64,000 bases of DNA from Struthidea cinerea (GCA_013397865.1 VZTI01004088.1:4168322-4232321); one strand, 5' to 3'. Counted from the first letter of the stretch, positions 12,401 through 26,600 are shown. Numbers and translations: made by a program. The notes: generated from the sequence alone by a model not told the origin.

Positions 12401-14292
12401 AGTTATCTGCTTCCAAGCCTGCAAACTGTTAGAAGTTTACAGTAAATAGCAAATTCAAATAAGACAAAGAATTTGGAATAGCTATTTACCAGAACAAGGG
12501 AACCAGTTTAAAACTTAAGAGCTTTCTCCATACTTGTATTTTTTTTTCTCCTCTGCAAGTTGCAAGTTCATTTTCAAAATTATAGTAATGCAATCTAACT
12601 AAGGTAGTCATAATGAATCAGACATGAATGAAGTTCATTAATGGCTGGGATATTGGTCACAGAAGTTTTAATTTATAACATACACTTTTTTTAAAAACAG
12701 CATGTGGAGGCAGGTCACATAAGACAACCTCACCTTCTGATTATATCTTTCCTCTGAGAAACTTTTCTTTTTTTAATTTAAAATAGTCACCTTATAGCTC
12801 ATAAATTCCAGTCAGCTGGGTCAGCAAAAGGGACATTTCCCAGAAGTAGAAGGAAGTAGAAGTAACAAAGTGGAGTCAGTTTTGTGTAGGTGTTTCCAGC
12901 AACGCTTTGGATACAGTCTTTTTTGGAAATGTAAGAAGACAGCAATTCAGGCTTTTTTACAATACATGTAGTCTACAAATTGGCATTTAAATCATACTAC
13001 AGCTAATAACTGTACACTATGGGATATCTGGAGCTCCATTCTTCTACTCTTTACATCATGTATTTCTACAGACAGGTTAAGTAGTTTCCGCTGCACACTT
13101 GTCTCTGGTTTTAAAGAAATGGTTCAATGGAACATATTAATAAAGTTTGCCTTAGAAGAAATCTACTCTGGTCAAATAACTTTAAAAAAATCAAAGAGAA
13201 GTTTGACTTTAAATACAAGAATCAAACAATTTCAGATTTTGGACTATTTTGAAGCTGGGTAAATTACGGATCCAAACTGTGTAAACTACCTAAGTTTTCT
13301 AACATTTTAAATCAAAATCCCAAATAAAGCTCTCATAAGCCTGGCATATACCTGACTTAGGCAAGAATCCTTATTCATTGTTTGATTTGGAACCCTTTTC
13401 ACTCTTGGGAAATTAAACTCCTCTTTTTCCCTTCTCTCCTTCCTTCCATTTCAACCTTAACATTTCTCCTTCTTCATCCTTCCTTTCTTCCCAACAGCAG
13501 CGCTTCTCCTCCACTTAGCAGCATTATGTTCCCTTCCAGAACTCACAGCCACTCATTTCACCTTCACTTCTTCCTGCCCTGACATCCTGCCATGAGTCTT
13601 TGCTGCCTGCTGCAGAAAACTGTCGCACGCAATTTTACACCGTCCTCTCTCTTCTGCAGTGGTGGCAAAAGTGATGGCACACAAGTTCAAAGGTGACACA
13701 ATTGACTTAAACCAGAGTATTTTTAAAAATTAACAAAGCCGGTCAGAAGACAACATTTCTGTTCCAGAGAAGAATTGGTGAAGGGTCTTGACATTTTCAA
13801 TAAAAGCAAGAAAACAAACCACAGAACAAATGCACGCACAGGGGATAAATCTGCCTGGGAATGGGGAGCACTGATAAGGGATTTTGAAAGAGGCATCTTT
13901 CTTCTTAAACAAGTGCCTGAGGGATAAACCATAGTGAATTGGGTTCTTGCAGTCTCTGGGTTTTTTTTTAACTACTCTACTTTGTAAAGATATTAAACTC
14001 TTTAGTTGGCCAGAGAAAGCAAGAGTGGATCTGGGTCACCTGCTAAACTGTGAGCACTCAGTACATCTTCTCCTTCGTTCAAGATAAGAAATGACATCTT
14101 TAAAATATTTTCTGTTAAATTACCCAAATATTTTGTGAAAAACCTTTCTTTTAAAATCAGTTTCTCCAGAAATTTTCTGTTTTGGTAGTCATTTTAATGG
14201 AAAAGAAAATTCCCCCTCTCCAACACTTTAAAAATTATCTCCTACATAGCTGTAGTAGTATGTGAGTTTAAGGTACCAGAAAACATGATCCA
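9422..14292. other. Non-coding; slightly GC-richer patches
   Basis: No gene recognised. A GC-richer patch at 9700-9900 contains TGCTGACTCA (AP-1/MARE-like, about 9733-9742) and TGCTGCGTCAGC (about 9833-9844). Another GC-richer patch at 10570-10740 has no recognisable product. A short alternating CA/TA tract lies at 12028-12065, and a pyrimidine-rich CT/CCTT stretch at 13420-13520. Open frames here are short and unremarkable. Confidence 0.4.
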
Positions 14293-14300
14293 TTAACTGT

Positions 14301-14722
14301 AGCAGAGCAGAGGGGCAGAATCCCCTCCCTCACCCTGCTGGCCACTCTGCTTTGGATGCAGTCCGGAACACAACTGGCTCTCTGGGCTGCGAGTGCACAT
14401 TGCTGGGTCATGTCCAGCCTCCCATCCACCAGCACCCCAAGTCCTTCTTGTCAGGGCTGCTCTCCATCCCCCAGCTTGTGTTGATACCAGGGGTTGCCCC
14501 AACCCAGGGGCAGCACCTTGCACTTGGCTTGTTGAACCTCCTGAGGTTTGCGTAGGGCCACCTCTCAAGCATCCCTTCTCTCTTGGTGGAATTCCTTCCC
14601 TCTGGATGGCATCCCTTCCCTCCAGTGTGTCAGTCGACTGCATCACACAGCTTGGGTCATTGGCAAATTTGCTGAGGCTGCACTTGATCCCACTGTCTGT
14701 GTCAATGACAGAGACATTAAAC
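14301..14722 (-). mobile_element. CR1 LINE fragment (RT C-terminal region), minus strand
   Basis: The + strand reads as the reverse complement of the widespread avian CR1 segment encoding the end of the reverse transcriptase and the following region. Diagnostic phrases include the TTTGGATGCAG, CACCAGCACCCCAAGTCCTT and ACCTTGCACTTGGC blocks and the CTGGATGGCATCCC block. The element's 3' direction points to lower coordinates. Small deletions and stops break all frames; a residual minus frame (14293-14646) keeps only short coding scraps such as LEGRDAIQRE. Nothing of the endonuclease or of the 3' tail is attached. Confidence 0.85.
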
Positions 14723-14740
14723 TATCTTTGTGTTAGCTTT

Positions 14741-17145
14741 GGGTACAGTAGTTCTTTGAAGGAGCTGTGGCATATGCTAACGGAATCTGTCTCTCTAACT
14801 AGATTGTTACCCTTCATTTTTTTGTTGGGTCTGACATTCTGGAAAGAGCAGATAGGACATACCTTCTTTGCAAACACCAGTGCTCAGAGCCTGTGTATGC
14901 AGAGTGAAAAACAAACTGTCTGCACCAGGTTCCAGCAGGGCTCTGTCATCTCCTGTTGCTAACAAAGGGACAACAATAAATTAACACACAATTTAATTTC
15001 AACACTGGCAAAGCATGCAAAGGCCAAAAAAAAAAAATGTCATCCAAACACTGACTGGTGTAAATTGACACTGTAAATCACACTACTTCTCGGCTGGAGA
15101 AGTGTCCTGAACCTTCCAGATCTCTCAGTGTTGAAATTCATATCCATGTTTATACAGTTTAATCACCAAATCCCTATCTGCATGTATTTGAATACTTAGT
15201 CGTTTCAGTAGAAATAGGGTGTATTCTCACTTAAGAACTGTTGTCATTAGAGTTGCCCCGGGTTTTCAGTAGAAAAACAGGCTCCATTTGTATTATATCT
15301 AATTTTTATCTGCTGTTACTATCAAGATAATTTCAACACAGTTTGGAATTCACTATAGTGTGAATTACACCCCATTTCTAACAGTTACATCTGGTTTTGA
15401 GCTTTTCTCTACAATATATAGGGTATGGTGATTTCTAACTATGCTGTCTGAAAACTGACCTCTTTCCCATTGCAAATACTTAATGTACTGGCTAAGTGAG
15501 GAGCAGATACATGAAAATAATATGAAATGACTGTCCCAGCTGCTCAAGAAACAACAACAACATAGCAGGGCCTAGTGTTTGACCTGGGAAGGACAAGGCA
15601 AAATGGCTTTCTAAAGTTTATAATTTAAGAAGTGAAGCACATTACAGGCTAGGCTTCTCCCTGAGAAGGGAACTCACCATGGCTTGCCCTGCCACACTCT
15701 GATTTTAGTTTTTAAGAGAATATGAAATTTTGAATAAACAAACAAAACCCTCCAATCCTTTAGTAAAGACAACCTGCCATTTAGACATTGAGTATCACGC
15801 CACATTTGTATTGCCTTCCATGACACAAATTAGTGGTGCTGGGGATCATACTCTGAGATGATCCACAAGAAAACCTATTCAGGAGGTTGAAATCTGAGTT
15901 TATAGTTTAGTGTAGCTGTTGTCAGAAGTTCTAAATTAAACTAGAACCTTCTTCAGAAACCCATGCATTAGAGGTGCTAACCTGAATGTAAATATCATCT
16001 CTTCTGAATTCCACCTGCTCAAAATTAAAGCTCTAATTTCACTTAAGCATTATATAGTTATAGTTAGATACTTTCTAGCCTATCCTGTTGTCAGAGCCTG
16101 AAGTGCTGTTTGGAAACTGCACCATTACCCAGCGAAGCTGTCCATGTATCCCTGTGGTGAAAGGCATTAAGAAAACACAAGGCATTATTACTAATCTACA
16201 CGAAGGACAGACTCTGCCTGTGATGCCTTCTGTGCTAAGGACTCCTCTGCTTGCGCAGAGCCGTGCTGTGGCCCAGCAATGGAAACAGCAGTAGTGACTG
16301 AAACATTTCCAGCTGCTGGAAGGGATGACTGAGTACTTGCAAATGTGGTTTTCAGACATAATGTGACAGGTTAAAATATTTTTTATGCTTTTCTAATTAC
16401 AGCAGAGTAAAAAAATCAGTTACCTGTATGATAAGAAATGAGGAAAGCAGTTGCTGTCAAAGTAATCAGTGTTAGACTTTGGGACACTAACCAGTCAGTC
16501 ACACATACCATGAGCTTCTTTGGGAGCTCTTTGCTGTAGGAGACACTTGGGCTTTCCTCAAAGGCCACACCTGTGACAGCCAGTGGTAAAAATATGCAGA
16601 AAATACTGCATTATTGCAAATACGTGACAACAGTGTAAATATTACAGTGACTTGAGGCACTCAAGATGGCAAATCTCTTCTTTTTTCCTAAATGGCTGCC
16701 AAAATGTCCTCAAGGTTCTAAAAGTAAAGTGCTTTCAGGGCACAGAGCCAGTTCATATGAAAGGAAAATCTCTCCATTAAGTATTTAATGCTCAGAGGGA
16801 CCAATACTGACAAATACTATTTGGCCATTAGACCTTCACATTTTTCCTATTAGTCATGAGAACCTAAGGCTGCTGCCCTGGGAAAAGAGCAGTATTTCAA
16901 TTGCTAAGAGAAAGGTGTGGCTAAACTGAGCTGAAGAGATCTGGTGGGAGTAATGCATCAAAGAGCAAAGCTTTAGAGGACATCCACGTGCACGTCAGTG
17001 AGGGAGCTGTGAGTGGAGGTTTCTGCACTGCTGAACAGCTCTTCTGTGCCTCCACTACAGCAAGGAGAATAAAGGAGCATCACTCACTAATCTTCTTGGG
17101 GAACTGATATGCCTCAGGACTCATAGCCTTTTCCTCTTATCATTC
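14741..17145. other. Non-coding, nothing recognised
   Basis: AT-rich sequence without a supportable gene or a repeat I could name. Confidence 0.45.
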
Positions 17146-17149
17146 CACC

Positions 17150-17340
17150 TCTGAGACTCTACTAATATCGTCCATGTCTCTCTGCAGGATAGTCCCATTG
17201 TTCTCTGTAATGAAGATATCAAGCAATTTACTGGCATGGTTCATCAGTGCTCTTCTGTCTTTCATACTGAGATCAAGACTGTAACTAAATCAGTTGAACC
17301 CCAGGACCAATTCTGAGAACCCACCCTAGGAACGGCTCAG
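17150..17340 (-). mobile_element. Possible ancient CR1 remnant, minus strand
   Basis: The + strand phrases around 17207-17232 (a TGAAGATATCAAGC... run) and 17299-17331 (CCCCAGGACCAATTCTGAG...) resemble the reverse complement of the CR1 RT region that carries the catalytic block, but heavily diverged. No frame survives. This could be chance similarity. Confidence 0.3.
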
Positions 17341-20300
17341 CTCCTCCAGCCCATGTCCTGAAAGCTGTCATCAGACAGGTGAAAATTCACCTTTTACTTT
17401 TCCAGCTTAGCAGGTTTTGGCCAGGTTCTTGCAATAAGTTTGAGCTATCTGGGTTTCAGGAAAGGCTGTTTTCTAAAGCAGGAAATTCTCACTTTAAGAA
17501 AGAAATATAATCTAGCTGCACAGGCTACTCTTGATACGATCACTAGCATTTTATTTCTTTATCACTGCATACCTTAGCTATTCACTGGGCTCAGGGTATT
17601 GTCTGCCATTTGAGAGGTGCATTGTGCTGTTTGATACCATCAGACCTGCCATTTCACATGGTATCAGACTCCTGCAATGGATATTAAATTGGTCTCACAA
17701 TGCTAGTGTGTTAAGCGCTGAATTTTGTAATGGTGATGGAGTACAGAAATCCCTTGTCTACAACAGAAAATTCCTGTGCTGCCTGCAGAGCTCAGGGGAC
17801 TAGCTACAACCACCTTTGACTTTGTTCCAGTTTGGTAAGTCTACATGTCATATTATAAAACTCGGGAAGTTTATAGTCTCTTATTTTTCTTTGTACTTCA
17901 GTTAATTTGTGCAAGTTGTGATCATTCATCTTGGTAGTCTGACACCATGAGTGCAGGAGTGTTCAGGAACAAGCAAGATTTCAGCCCCAGCACAAGACAG
18001 GGTTTCCCAGCAGTCACTGACACCCAGCAGGGAGCCCTGTGAGGTTCCTGAGGCCAAGGCATGTTAGTTTCACTCCAAGCACTGCTTTGGCTGCTTCTCT
18101 CCCTGTACAAATCTGCAGTTTGGCTTGCAAGACCGTTCAGCTGGGGGAGATACTATCAAGCTAGGCAGTGAACCAGCTAGGAACAAGAATAAATTATGTT
18201 AATAGATGGTCATCTTCTCAGCAACAGATCCAATGTTGAGTATAAACTCTGCAAATCTTAAAAATGTAAGCAAAACACAATCTGATAATAGCTCCTATTC
18301 GCAGGAAGCCTTCCAGCTAACAATAGAAAATGCAAAACATTGTTTTGAACCAAGTATGAAAATCAAGTAAACAAAACCCAAAAGATCACAAGTCAGGCAT
18401 GGCAGCAGATAGACCTTAGCTCAGTGTTATGCTCAGAGCTTTCTGAAAGCAAATGCTAACAACAAAGCTCAAGATAGCAGTATGCAAGAGTAGGCTGACC
18501 CAACATCAGATACATGGGAAAACACAGAAGACTGATAAGACTCAGTGTCAGAAGTGTGATAAACACATGCACAAGCCTGACAGTGCTCACCCTATCTCTG
18601 AAAGAGCAGACATAGCCTGTGACTCCCCTAGCCCTAACCTGAACTCTGCATGTGGGCTGAGTCTTGCTCCATGCACGGTCCCCATGAAAATGTTCTCAAG
18701 GATAAATTCATGTGGATGACTCTTCTTCACTACTGCAGTGCTTTTGCAGTCCCACTCCTACTGCAGCTCCTAGATTTCCCACTCTCCTGACACTAACCTA
18801 AATGCTAGTTGTTGGCTGAGCTCTGCGCAATGAGCGCTCATGGTTAACCTTACCTGTTCTCATATGGGAAATGCCAAAAAAACAAAACCAAAATACCCTG
18901 CCAGCCTTGCAGAGTGAGCTTGTTGTCAGTTTTCTCCTGGTTGAGTATTTTCCTTCTCAGTTGTCAAAGCATTTTGAGCAAACACACCACAATACATACA
19001 GAAAAAGTGTAGATCCAGCTGTTACTTGTATTGTGTAAGATTTAAGTGCTTTACTGTTAGAGTGAGAAAGTTATCATCTTGGCTCAGGGACACAAGAGGC
19101 TTCTGGTGACTCCTGACACCAGGCTGTGGAGCAGAGTCACATTAAGTCTAAGGGAGAAGGAGTTGGGCAGGTCCAAGAAGATCAGAATTCTGAGGAATTA
19201 AAGACTTGAGAAGAGCAGCAAGTATTCACAAGGAGAGGGAGAAGGAGTTGTGAGATTGACATCACAAATCTCAAAACTGATGATATCTCCAAAGATAGAA
19301 GATTCAGATTCAATATTTATTTAAGTATATATATTAACTGGAAATAGCTTCATAAAGTTAAATACCTCAATCAACATTATTCAATAAGCTTGTGGCCTTT
19401 TAGTATACAGGTGTGTGAATCACCCAATTTCCAGATTTTATTCCAAGTTAAACAGAATAGGGATTTGGAAATAGATCTTTCATCTGCCCAATAACTACAA
19501 AGAGAGGAATCAACTGGCTTATGTTTTTTTAACACTTACATTTTAGACCTTCATATACTTAATTTCTTTGTAGACATATACTGTCTTGAGAAAGCTGGAG
19601 CTGAGGGAAAAATAACTCTGTAAATCAGAACAGCTTAAACTTTCTAAGATGTTTGAACAGCAGAAATTGAAGTGTGTACTGGGAGGAGGTGAAAGGCGGT
19701 GATAGCTCTTTTCAGAGCAGTTAGATAGTTGTTGAATTAAACTTCTTTTTCTGCTTGTGAGCTACAATAACAGAAGTGGCTGAGAAGTACAGGAAGTTTT
19801 ACTTCTGGGTAGTTCTACTGTATTTACTAATCCATCATGTACAAAAGGGAAGGGAAAAGCTGCACAGCATTAACATAATAGAAATCTTCAGGAAAACAAA
19901 ATGCTAAATCAGCTACTCAGCTCTAAATTTAACTTAGAGAATTGTTGCTGTGAGCATATCACTATGCATGTTTTGTATGTATCACATTTTCATTTCTTGA
20001 TGGCCGCACAGCTGCAGACCTCCTTTACTTTTATTGATAAACCCTCTCTAATATTAGCAGAAGGTTTATTTTTGAAGAAACTGCTGAGAGATTTGTCCTC
20101 ATTCTTCATTCCTTCGTCCAAGCTGTGCCTTGCTATGATATGCTTCATAAGAGCAGTGTTCAATGCATTTGGCATTTCCTATTACTTATTCGCTTATACC
20201 CTTCCCTTTTTAATTTAATGATGCTTTGATGTGGACTTTCTCTGCAAAAGGAATGTTCTCACTCTGTGTATGACCAAGAGAAATGTTTTGCTGGGATATT

Positions 20301-22285
20301 TTCTACAGTCCAGGATCTGTGAAAGATTTCCATACAAGAGTTACATAGCTCCAAAGAACAGCCCAGTGAGTTAACACATGCAACAAAACTGCAACTAAAT
20401 CTTTGTGGCAAGAGTGCTCCATCTAGTCCTTGTGCTCACCGCTGACTGGATGTGCCCATGTAGCCTCATAACAGCCCATATGAGAAATTTTCACAGGAGA
20501 TACTGAATCCACTCACTTTTGTAAAGTACTCTTAGTGAAATTACTGCTTACTTATTACAATAGTACATGGCATTCATAAATATTACAATGGGAATGATAG
20601 ATGATCAGAGCTGTATGGCAGCAAATTTCTGATTAAATATGTGTTTTCTCTTCTCTGTAATTCTGAGAATGAAGAGGACATATTTCTGCAAGGAAAATGG
20701 TTAATTTAAAAAGTTATTTCTTCCTGAACAATTTTAACATACACTGCCCTTGTGATAGTTAGGTAAAACTAAAGTATGGATGGCCTTTATGTGAGCTTTA
20801 AGGAACACAGAGTTCTCAGGAATGAGAAAGGTGCTATGAACACGCAGATTTTTAAAAGGTCAGAAAGAAACCAAAAAGTAGTGTATGGATGTAGGTTTGG
20901 GTTTTTTCTCCTGGATAATAACTTTGTCAGAAGAAACTCAAAAGAATAAAACCAAAAACTTTACTTGTAGTTCATCTGTTATAGCTGTTGTTGAGGGACC
21001 ACAGAGCTTTACACAGCATTCCTACACTCCCAAAAGTGTAGCAGAAATTTTCCTCAAAAACACGACTGAGTCAAGGTCCAATACATTGAGCACTGCATCA
21101 GACTCTTACTCATTTCAAATATGGACATAAGGTGCCTTTATTGTCTTTTTTTTTAATTCTTAAAAATCAGAGACTCATATTTTAACCATTTCTTCGGAGA
21201 CAAATCACCAGCTTATCCTTTTGATCTCTGAAAACTGGGATTGTTTTAAAGGACTTATTCCCAGGAAACTCTTTTCCGTATCTTCTTTTGCTCTAGTTCT
21301 GCATTCATCTCACAGCTATAAAGCTCTATTTTATAGTCTCTATAATGCTCTATTAAGCCTAAATATTTGGTATTTTCACAATGGAGTTATGCTTCCCATG
21401 CTTTATCTTAGTGTTAACATCAAGCGGTAAAGGAGCCCCTGCAAGGTCTTGGGTGCTTCAGAAACTCCAGAGTGTCTTGTCTCCAGAAGACCTCTCAGAG
21501 GTCTTGTATCATATACCAACCCCATGCAGACATCCCAGACAGCCTGCGCTTTCCAAAATGCCCATATCCAAGCACCTGAATTGCCTTCCAAGTACCTGGC
21601 TGCTGCTCTCCCTCAGAATCACCAAATTTTTTAATTGCCTCTATACACACTGAATGTAGGTCCTTGGGTTTTCTGTGCAAAAAGAGGCGAAACTCCCCAT
21701 TAATATGCCAGACCAAGTTGTCAAGAAATGTAGATTTCTATTTCAATTTCCAGTTCATTCCTCGTGCTTCACTGCCTGAATATCTCCGCTTAAGTATTCC
21801 AGATCTTTTTTTTCTCTGGGATATTCTTTCTTTTCTAGCCACATAACTGAAGCACCACAATGGCCAGAAGGGTAAACAGAACAGTACATGCAGGTTGAAA
21901 GCTGGCTCCAGAAGCCCAGTGTGGCACGTGGTAGACCTGATGCAGAAGACTAACACGGCACATTTCAGTTGCCAGTATCGGCCTCTCAGCTCCTGGCTGT
22001 GCAGGCTCTGCTTTCCTGGTACCCGGACTGCCTTGTTCCTCCTGCTGAAAATCCCGACTAATACAAGAAAAACTTTTCTCTGGTTCCTTCTGTGACTTAG
22101 ATGAACCAGTTTTGTGTCCCAAAATTAAAAATAATTTTTTAAAAGTCCTGTAGTGAAGGCCAGTTCCCATAGCACTCTCAAAAAAATCTGCATAGCTTCC
22201 TAAGGAACCTTGCTGAGTAAGGGCACCCAGTGAGGTAGAAAATTCCAACAAATGAAGGCACTTGCTGCTGAAATTCAGCTTTAAG
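17341..22285. other. Non-coding, nothing recognised
   Basis: AT-rich sequence. Several 60-105 codon open frames (for example 19901-20218, 105 codons) lack recognisable domains, splice context or start context. They look like chance frames. Confidence 0.45.
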
Positions 22286-22287
22286 TA

Positions 22288-22416
22288 ATGAGGGACTTGG
22301 TCTAGTGGAAGGTTCCCTGCCCATGGCAGGGGGGTTGGAATTGTCTGATCTTTAAGGTCCCTTACAACCCAACCCAACCCAATTCTGTGGTTCTATGATT
22401 TTTTTTTTTTTTTTTG
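22288..22416 (+). mobile_element. CR1 LINE 3' end
   Basis: About 115 bases match the conserved CR1 3' UTR: a CTAGTGGAAGGTTCCCTGCC block, then a GATCTTTAAGGTCCCTT block, an expanded AACCC run, and the terminal ATTCTGTGGTTCTATGAT repeat. A T-run of about 18 bases follows at 22399-22416. CR1 lacks a poly(A) tail and ends in such short repeats. The copy is strongly 5'-truncated, as most CR1 insertions are. Confidence 0.88.
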
Positions 22417-25400
22417 TTAGCCTTAATCCAACTGGAATTTTCATTTATTAGCACAAGAAGCACAAATTAAGGAATTTAGGATAATGTGGGTTGGAAGGTC
22501 TGTAGGCCAATCTCTTGCTCAAATCTGGGTCAGCTACAAAATCAGACCATGCTACTCTGGTCTTTTACAGCTGGGTCTTTGGAACTTCTGAGGATTACAA
22601 GGCTGAAATTCAATTATTTACTGGCTGGAAAAACTTGCAGATTCTGTGTTTTGATCCTGAAAGAGGCTCTAATGTTGAAATTAATATTTCTCACTTCAGA
22701 TTAAATAAGATTCTTGTACTAAATCTGCTCTTTCAGAACGACAGCAAAATCCAGCCTTGGTGACATTTGCAACATTTTGGAGGTCATCTTTAGTAGAAAA
22801 GTTTCTAAAATATTGATGGCAGCAAGTAGGGATCAAACACAGACTGACTCAAACATCATCACCAAATCTGAACTAAATCAAAACTTTATCATGAAATGAG
22901 CCCTTTCCCTTATACAAAGGTCCTGTGATCAGGACAGTACTCTGAACCAGTTCGAATTTTCCTTCTTCTTCCAGTTCTCACCACAGTCCAACCACAGTGT
23001 TCTTCTCCATTTCAGTTATAACTATTTTACACAGAGATTATACCCTTTGCCAGAATCATCGCAGTTATTGACTGGATTGTATAAAGACCATTGAAAAATA
23101 ACTTACCAGGTTTTGAAAGCTAAAAAGTACAGTTGTTTTGTTTTGGTTTTTTTTTTAGGAAATTATAACCCTAGAAAGTTTAAAGTAAGAACATTCAAGA
23201 TTTCCACTTGGGAAAAAATGCGTTCTGCAAAGTGCTTCATTGCACTTGATTGGACTTCTGCTCTCTCCACACCTTTCTTTTGTTGGAAATGAGTGGCTTC
23301 ACCTCCCACACAGGGAGAAAAATTAGTAGCCTCTTCTCACCTTGGTCTCATTGTTATTGAAATAACTACTTTAACAGAACAACTTTTCCCGCCCACCTTT
23401 TTCCTAACACAGTTGATGTAGATGCCTTTAATGGTAACTGCAGAACAATATTTTTCCATGGTGTGCTTCAAGATTGCACAACAAATAATATCTAAAAATT
23501 ACTCTTTTGAGAGGTAGCTCCTCGGTATATTTTCTTTATTGCCTTCATTTTCTGGCAAACTATGGAGCTGATTTGTGTTAAAAAGATTTTTTTCTTTTAC
23601 AAGTTTATTTTTGTCCCGGTCAAGTTCCTGAATCTGGTTCAACATGAAGCCTCATGAACTGTGAGGGCAGCCGTAAGGTAAAAGGGACAGTGAGAGGTGA
23701 ATGAAGAGCAAGAAACCTTTAAGTTAACACTGCCATGGAAAGTGTCCTCTGATCTACAACCTCAAATGTGCTAAAGCCCATTAGAGATTCATTATACAAA
23801 GATTGGAAATTAAAAATTAATGTAGTGGGATCCATAAAAGCATAACATTTAAGGAATGTTTCCCATACTTCCTCTACCTCTCCAAAATAACTAATGCCTC
23901 CACAGTAACACAGAATTAAAAGGACATTCAGAGTATGTTTCAGAACATGTTTCAGAGGTGCCACAAGAGTGATATAATTTTACCTTCTAATATTCATCCA
24001 GCCAAAGATACAAACCCATTCTGAAGCCAAAGAGAGGGGTACGAGCAGTCCCATTGGGCTTGGATTAGATGGAAACGAGTCTCAGTGAACTGGGGATAGA
24101 TGACAAAGGTGACTTTTTTCAGGAGTAAAGGTTGCAAGAAGACCAGGTTGAAATAGAAGCTTTGAAAATAAACCTTATGGAGGAGATATGGAATTTATAA
24201 AGAGGATGGGTGGCCTGTATTTTTGTTGATACTAAATTCTGAATGTTAGAGTCCACCACTGAAGATCAGTCTTCCAGCACACCTTTGGGTTCTTGCTGAG
24301 CAATGCCTCTGCTTATGCTATCCCATCATATGTCCTTCAGGCCTGCTAGATGTGTCGGTGTGGAGCTGAAGGAGAAATTATGCATTGTTTTTTTATAACC
24401 TATTACTAAATAAAGATCCTCCTTTTCCTAGCAAATTTTCTTGGCCAGCAAATACCTGTCTGGTAGTCAGAAATGAGTCAGTTTAGGGACATCCTACAGC
24501 CTCTTAACAACTTGCTGAATCTATCAGATTTACACTCCAAGCTCCCGAGGGCAGCAGTGGCATGCACATGGAGTCAGCAGGACTTCCAGGCTTCCTTGCA
24601 CAGATTACGCTGTGGAAGACCTCCCTTACCTTCAGCAGCTTTTAAACTCCTGCCATTTCCCATTTCAGTCACAGCAGATCTGTCAGGCAGACACCCTTTT
24701 CCCTCTTATGGCTCTGGCAGCTCCTGTGTTACATTTACTGTAGCTTTAGCATTAGCATGAAGGAGCAAGGCTGCCTGGCAAATCGGAACCACCAGGGGAC
24801 ACTTGGCTGCCCAAGTTGGGCTCAGAGATGTTGAGGACAAACTCACACAAAAAATACAAAGCATTAAAGCAGGCTGGGCACTGCACAGAAACAGACAGTA
24901 AGAGGAGAGGCTGGGGCAGCCCTTGCTTGTTTCTTTCTGCAGCTAACATGTCTTCTAAAAAATCACCATGTCAGAAGTCAGCCAGTGCCTCTCTCAGTTT
25001 GCAGCCACTCACTCAAACTCATATTTTTTCTCCCAGCTTTTCCTTTCCTCTTGTGCCACCGACACCCAACTGTACATGGGGCTGTATGTACGTATGCCAA
25101 GCCAGCTGTATGTATCCGAAAACACTTTTGGCCACTGACGGCACTTAAAGCAAACCAGGTAATTGTAAAATTCTGCTAAGGATGTTACAGACTGGGTGTC
25201 GTACCCATCATTCACTCAGCCTTGCCAAGAAATCCCTGAAATAAATGGAAAATTAAGCTGCTTTCTAGGCAACTTTCACATTGGATGATCATCCATCAAA
25301 GAAATTCGTCATCTGGAGAAGACTAGTGGGGCCTTGGGCCCTCTCTATCCTTTGTCCTTGCAAATTAGATTGTGTAGGAAAACATCAAGACTGTGTACCT

Positions 25401-26045
25401 ATGCTTTTTAATATTCTCTCTTTTGCTCCAGCAAACCATATTATAGCAGTTAACATCATAAAAGCATTTATCTGTTTTAGGCTCCACCTCTTGTCTCTGA
25501 GGTCTAAATTAGCAAGGTTAATATTACAACAATCTCAGAATATACTAATTACAAATTTCACACCTTGTTTCTGCAAAACATGTAATCAGCAAAGTCACAA
25601 CAGCAGTAAAATATGCATTACAAAGTCCCTCTCTTACTCCCACGGAGTAGATTACTGCAGGTAACATTGAAATAACCTGAATTCTTATTGCACATTTCAG
25701 AACTTGTCCTTGTATAAGACATGACTGAGACCATCAGGAGACATTTAGTTATTCACTCTATCTTAGCATACAGAAAATGTTTAGCATAGTACAAGGAAAG
25801 ATTAATACCGGTGGCATTACTAATAAAGTTGGGAGCTCAGTAGCTGCAGGGCTTCATCCAGACCCGAAACAGATGGTGAAAATCGTTCACCTGAAGCAGC
25901 ATATCCCCTTTGAGGAGTGAAGCTGTGCTGGATCTCGCCTTAATCCAGTAGCAGCATTAACTGAGCTCTGACCTTTTTCCCCTGTCCTTCCATTCCTTAG
26001 CTCGTATCTCTTGAACCTTAGAGGACTTTTTGTTCCAATTTATCA
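22417..26045. other. Non-coding, nothing recognised
   Basis: AT-rich intronic or intergenic sequence. Short T-runs occur near 23140-23156. Open frames such as 25281-25664 (127 codons) show no recognisable domain. Confidence 0.45.
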
Positions 26046-26049
26046 CATT

Positions 26050-26600
26050 CCCCTTCTTTTCTTTCAAGAACTTCCATAGGCCCCAGCATGTATGGCTGTA
26101 GCATGGGGACTTTCCCTCTACATTCTAAGGTCAACCACTCTGCTGGGCTCCAGGTGTTATCCTTGGCTTGCTGACTAACTCACGCCTGTCTTCTGGTGTG
26201 CTCCCTCCAGTGCAGTATGTGTGGGTCAGTCCTTGAACAGCAGGACATCCCATGAGTTTGCCAAAGACACCAAGGTGCCCTAGTGACTCCGCCCAGCCCT
26301 CGGAGTTTCAGGCTGTGGCACTGGTGACTGCCACCTTTTTGGAGTCCTTCTCCACCTGCTTGTAATGACAATACAACAGTTGATTAACCCTTTCTTCCCA
26401 GTCCCTCTGCAGGGGTTCTTCACTTGCAGCATTGGCAGGGTCTGGCCAACACCCAAAGTATCCCCCATGACCTGACCCCAAAGCCTTCAGCCTTGGTGAG
26501 GGCTGGCTGCCACCAGCATTGGCCAGGCCACGACTGCCTCCCACACAGGGCACCCTGAAGCCCCCTCCCGTCAAAACCTTGTCATTTATTCCCAATGCTA
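26050..26600 (-). mobile_element. GC-rich block, possible relic of an LTR retroelement
   Basis: This roughly 550-bp block is clearly richer in G+C than its surroundings. On the minus strand it has overlapping frames up to 118 codons (26308-26664). One stretch (LQRDWEERVNQLLYCHYKQ, then VEKDSKK) is unusually charged and protein-like for a random frame, and I suspect a decayed internal region of an avian LTR element. I could not match it to a specific family, and no LTRs or target duplications were found. The + strand carries a consensus NF-kappaB motif (GGGGACTTTCC, 26105-26115). Confidence 0.3.

Noticed and set aside
14393..14962. 189-codon + strand open frame
   Set aside because: It is the antisense strand of a CR1 fragment for most of its length; not a gene.
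21835..22377. 180-codon minus-strand open frame
   Set aside because: It runs through the antisense of a CR1 3' end (22288-22402) at its start and shows no protein family features; a chance frame.
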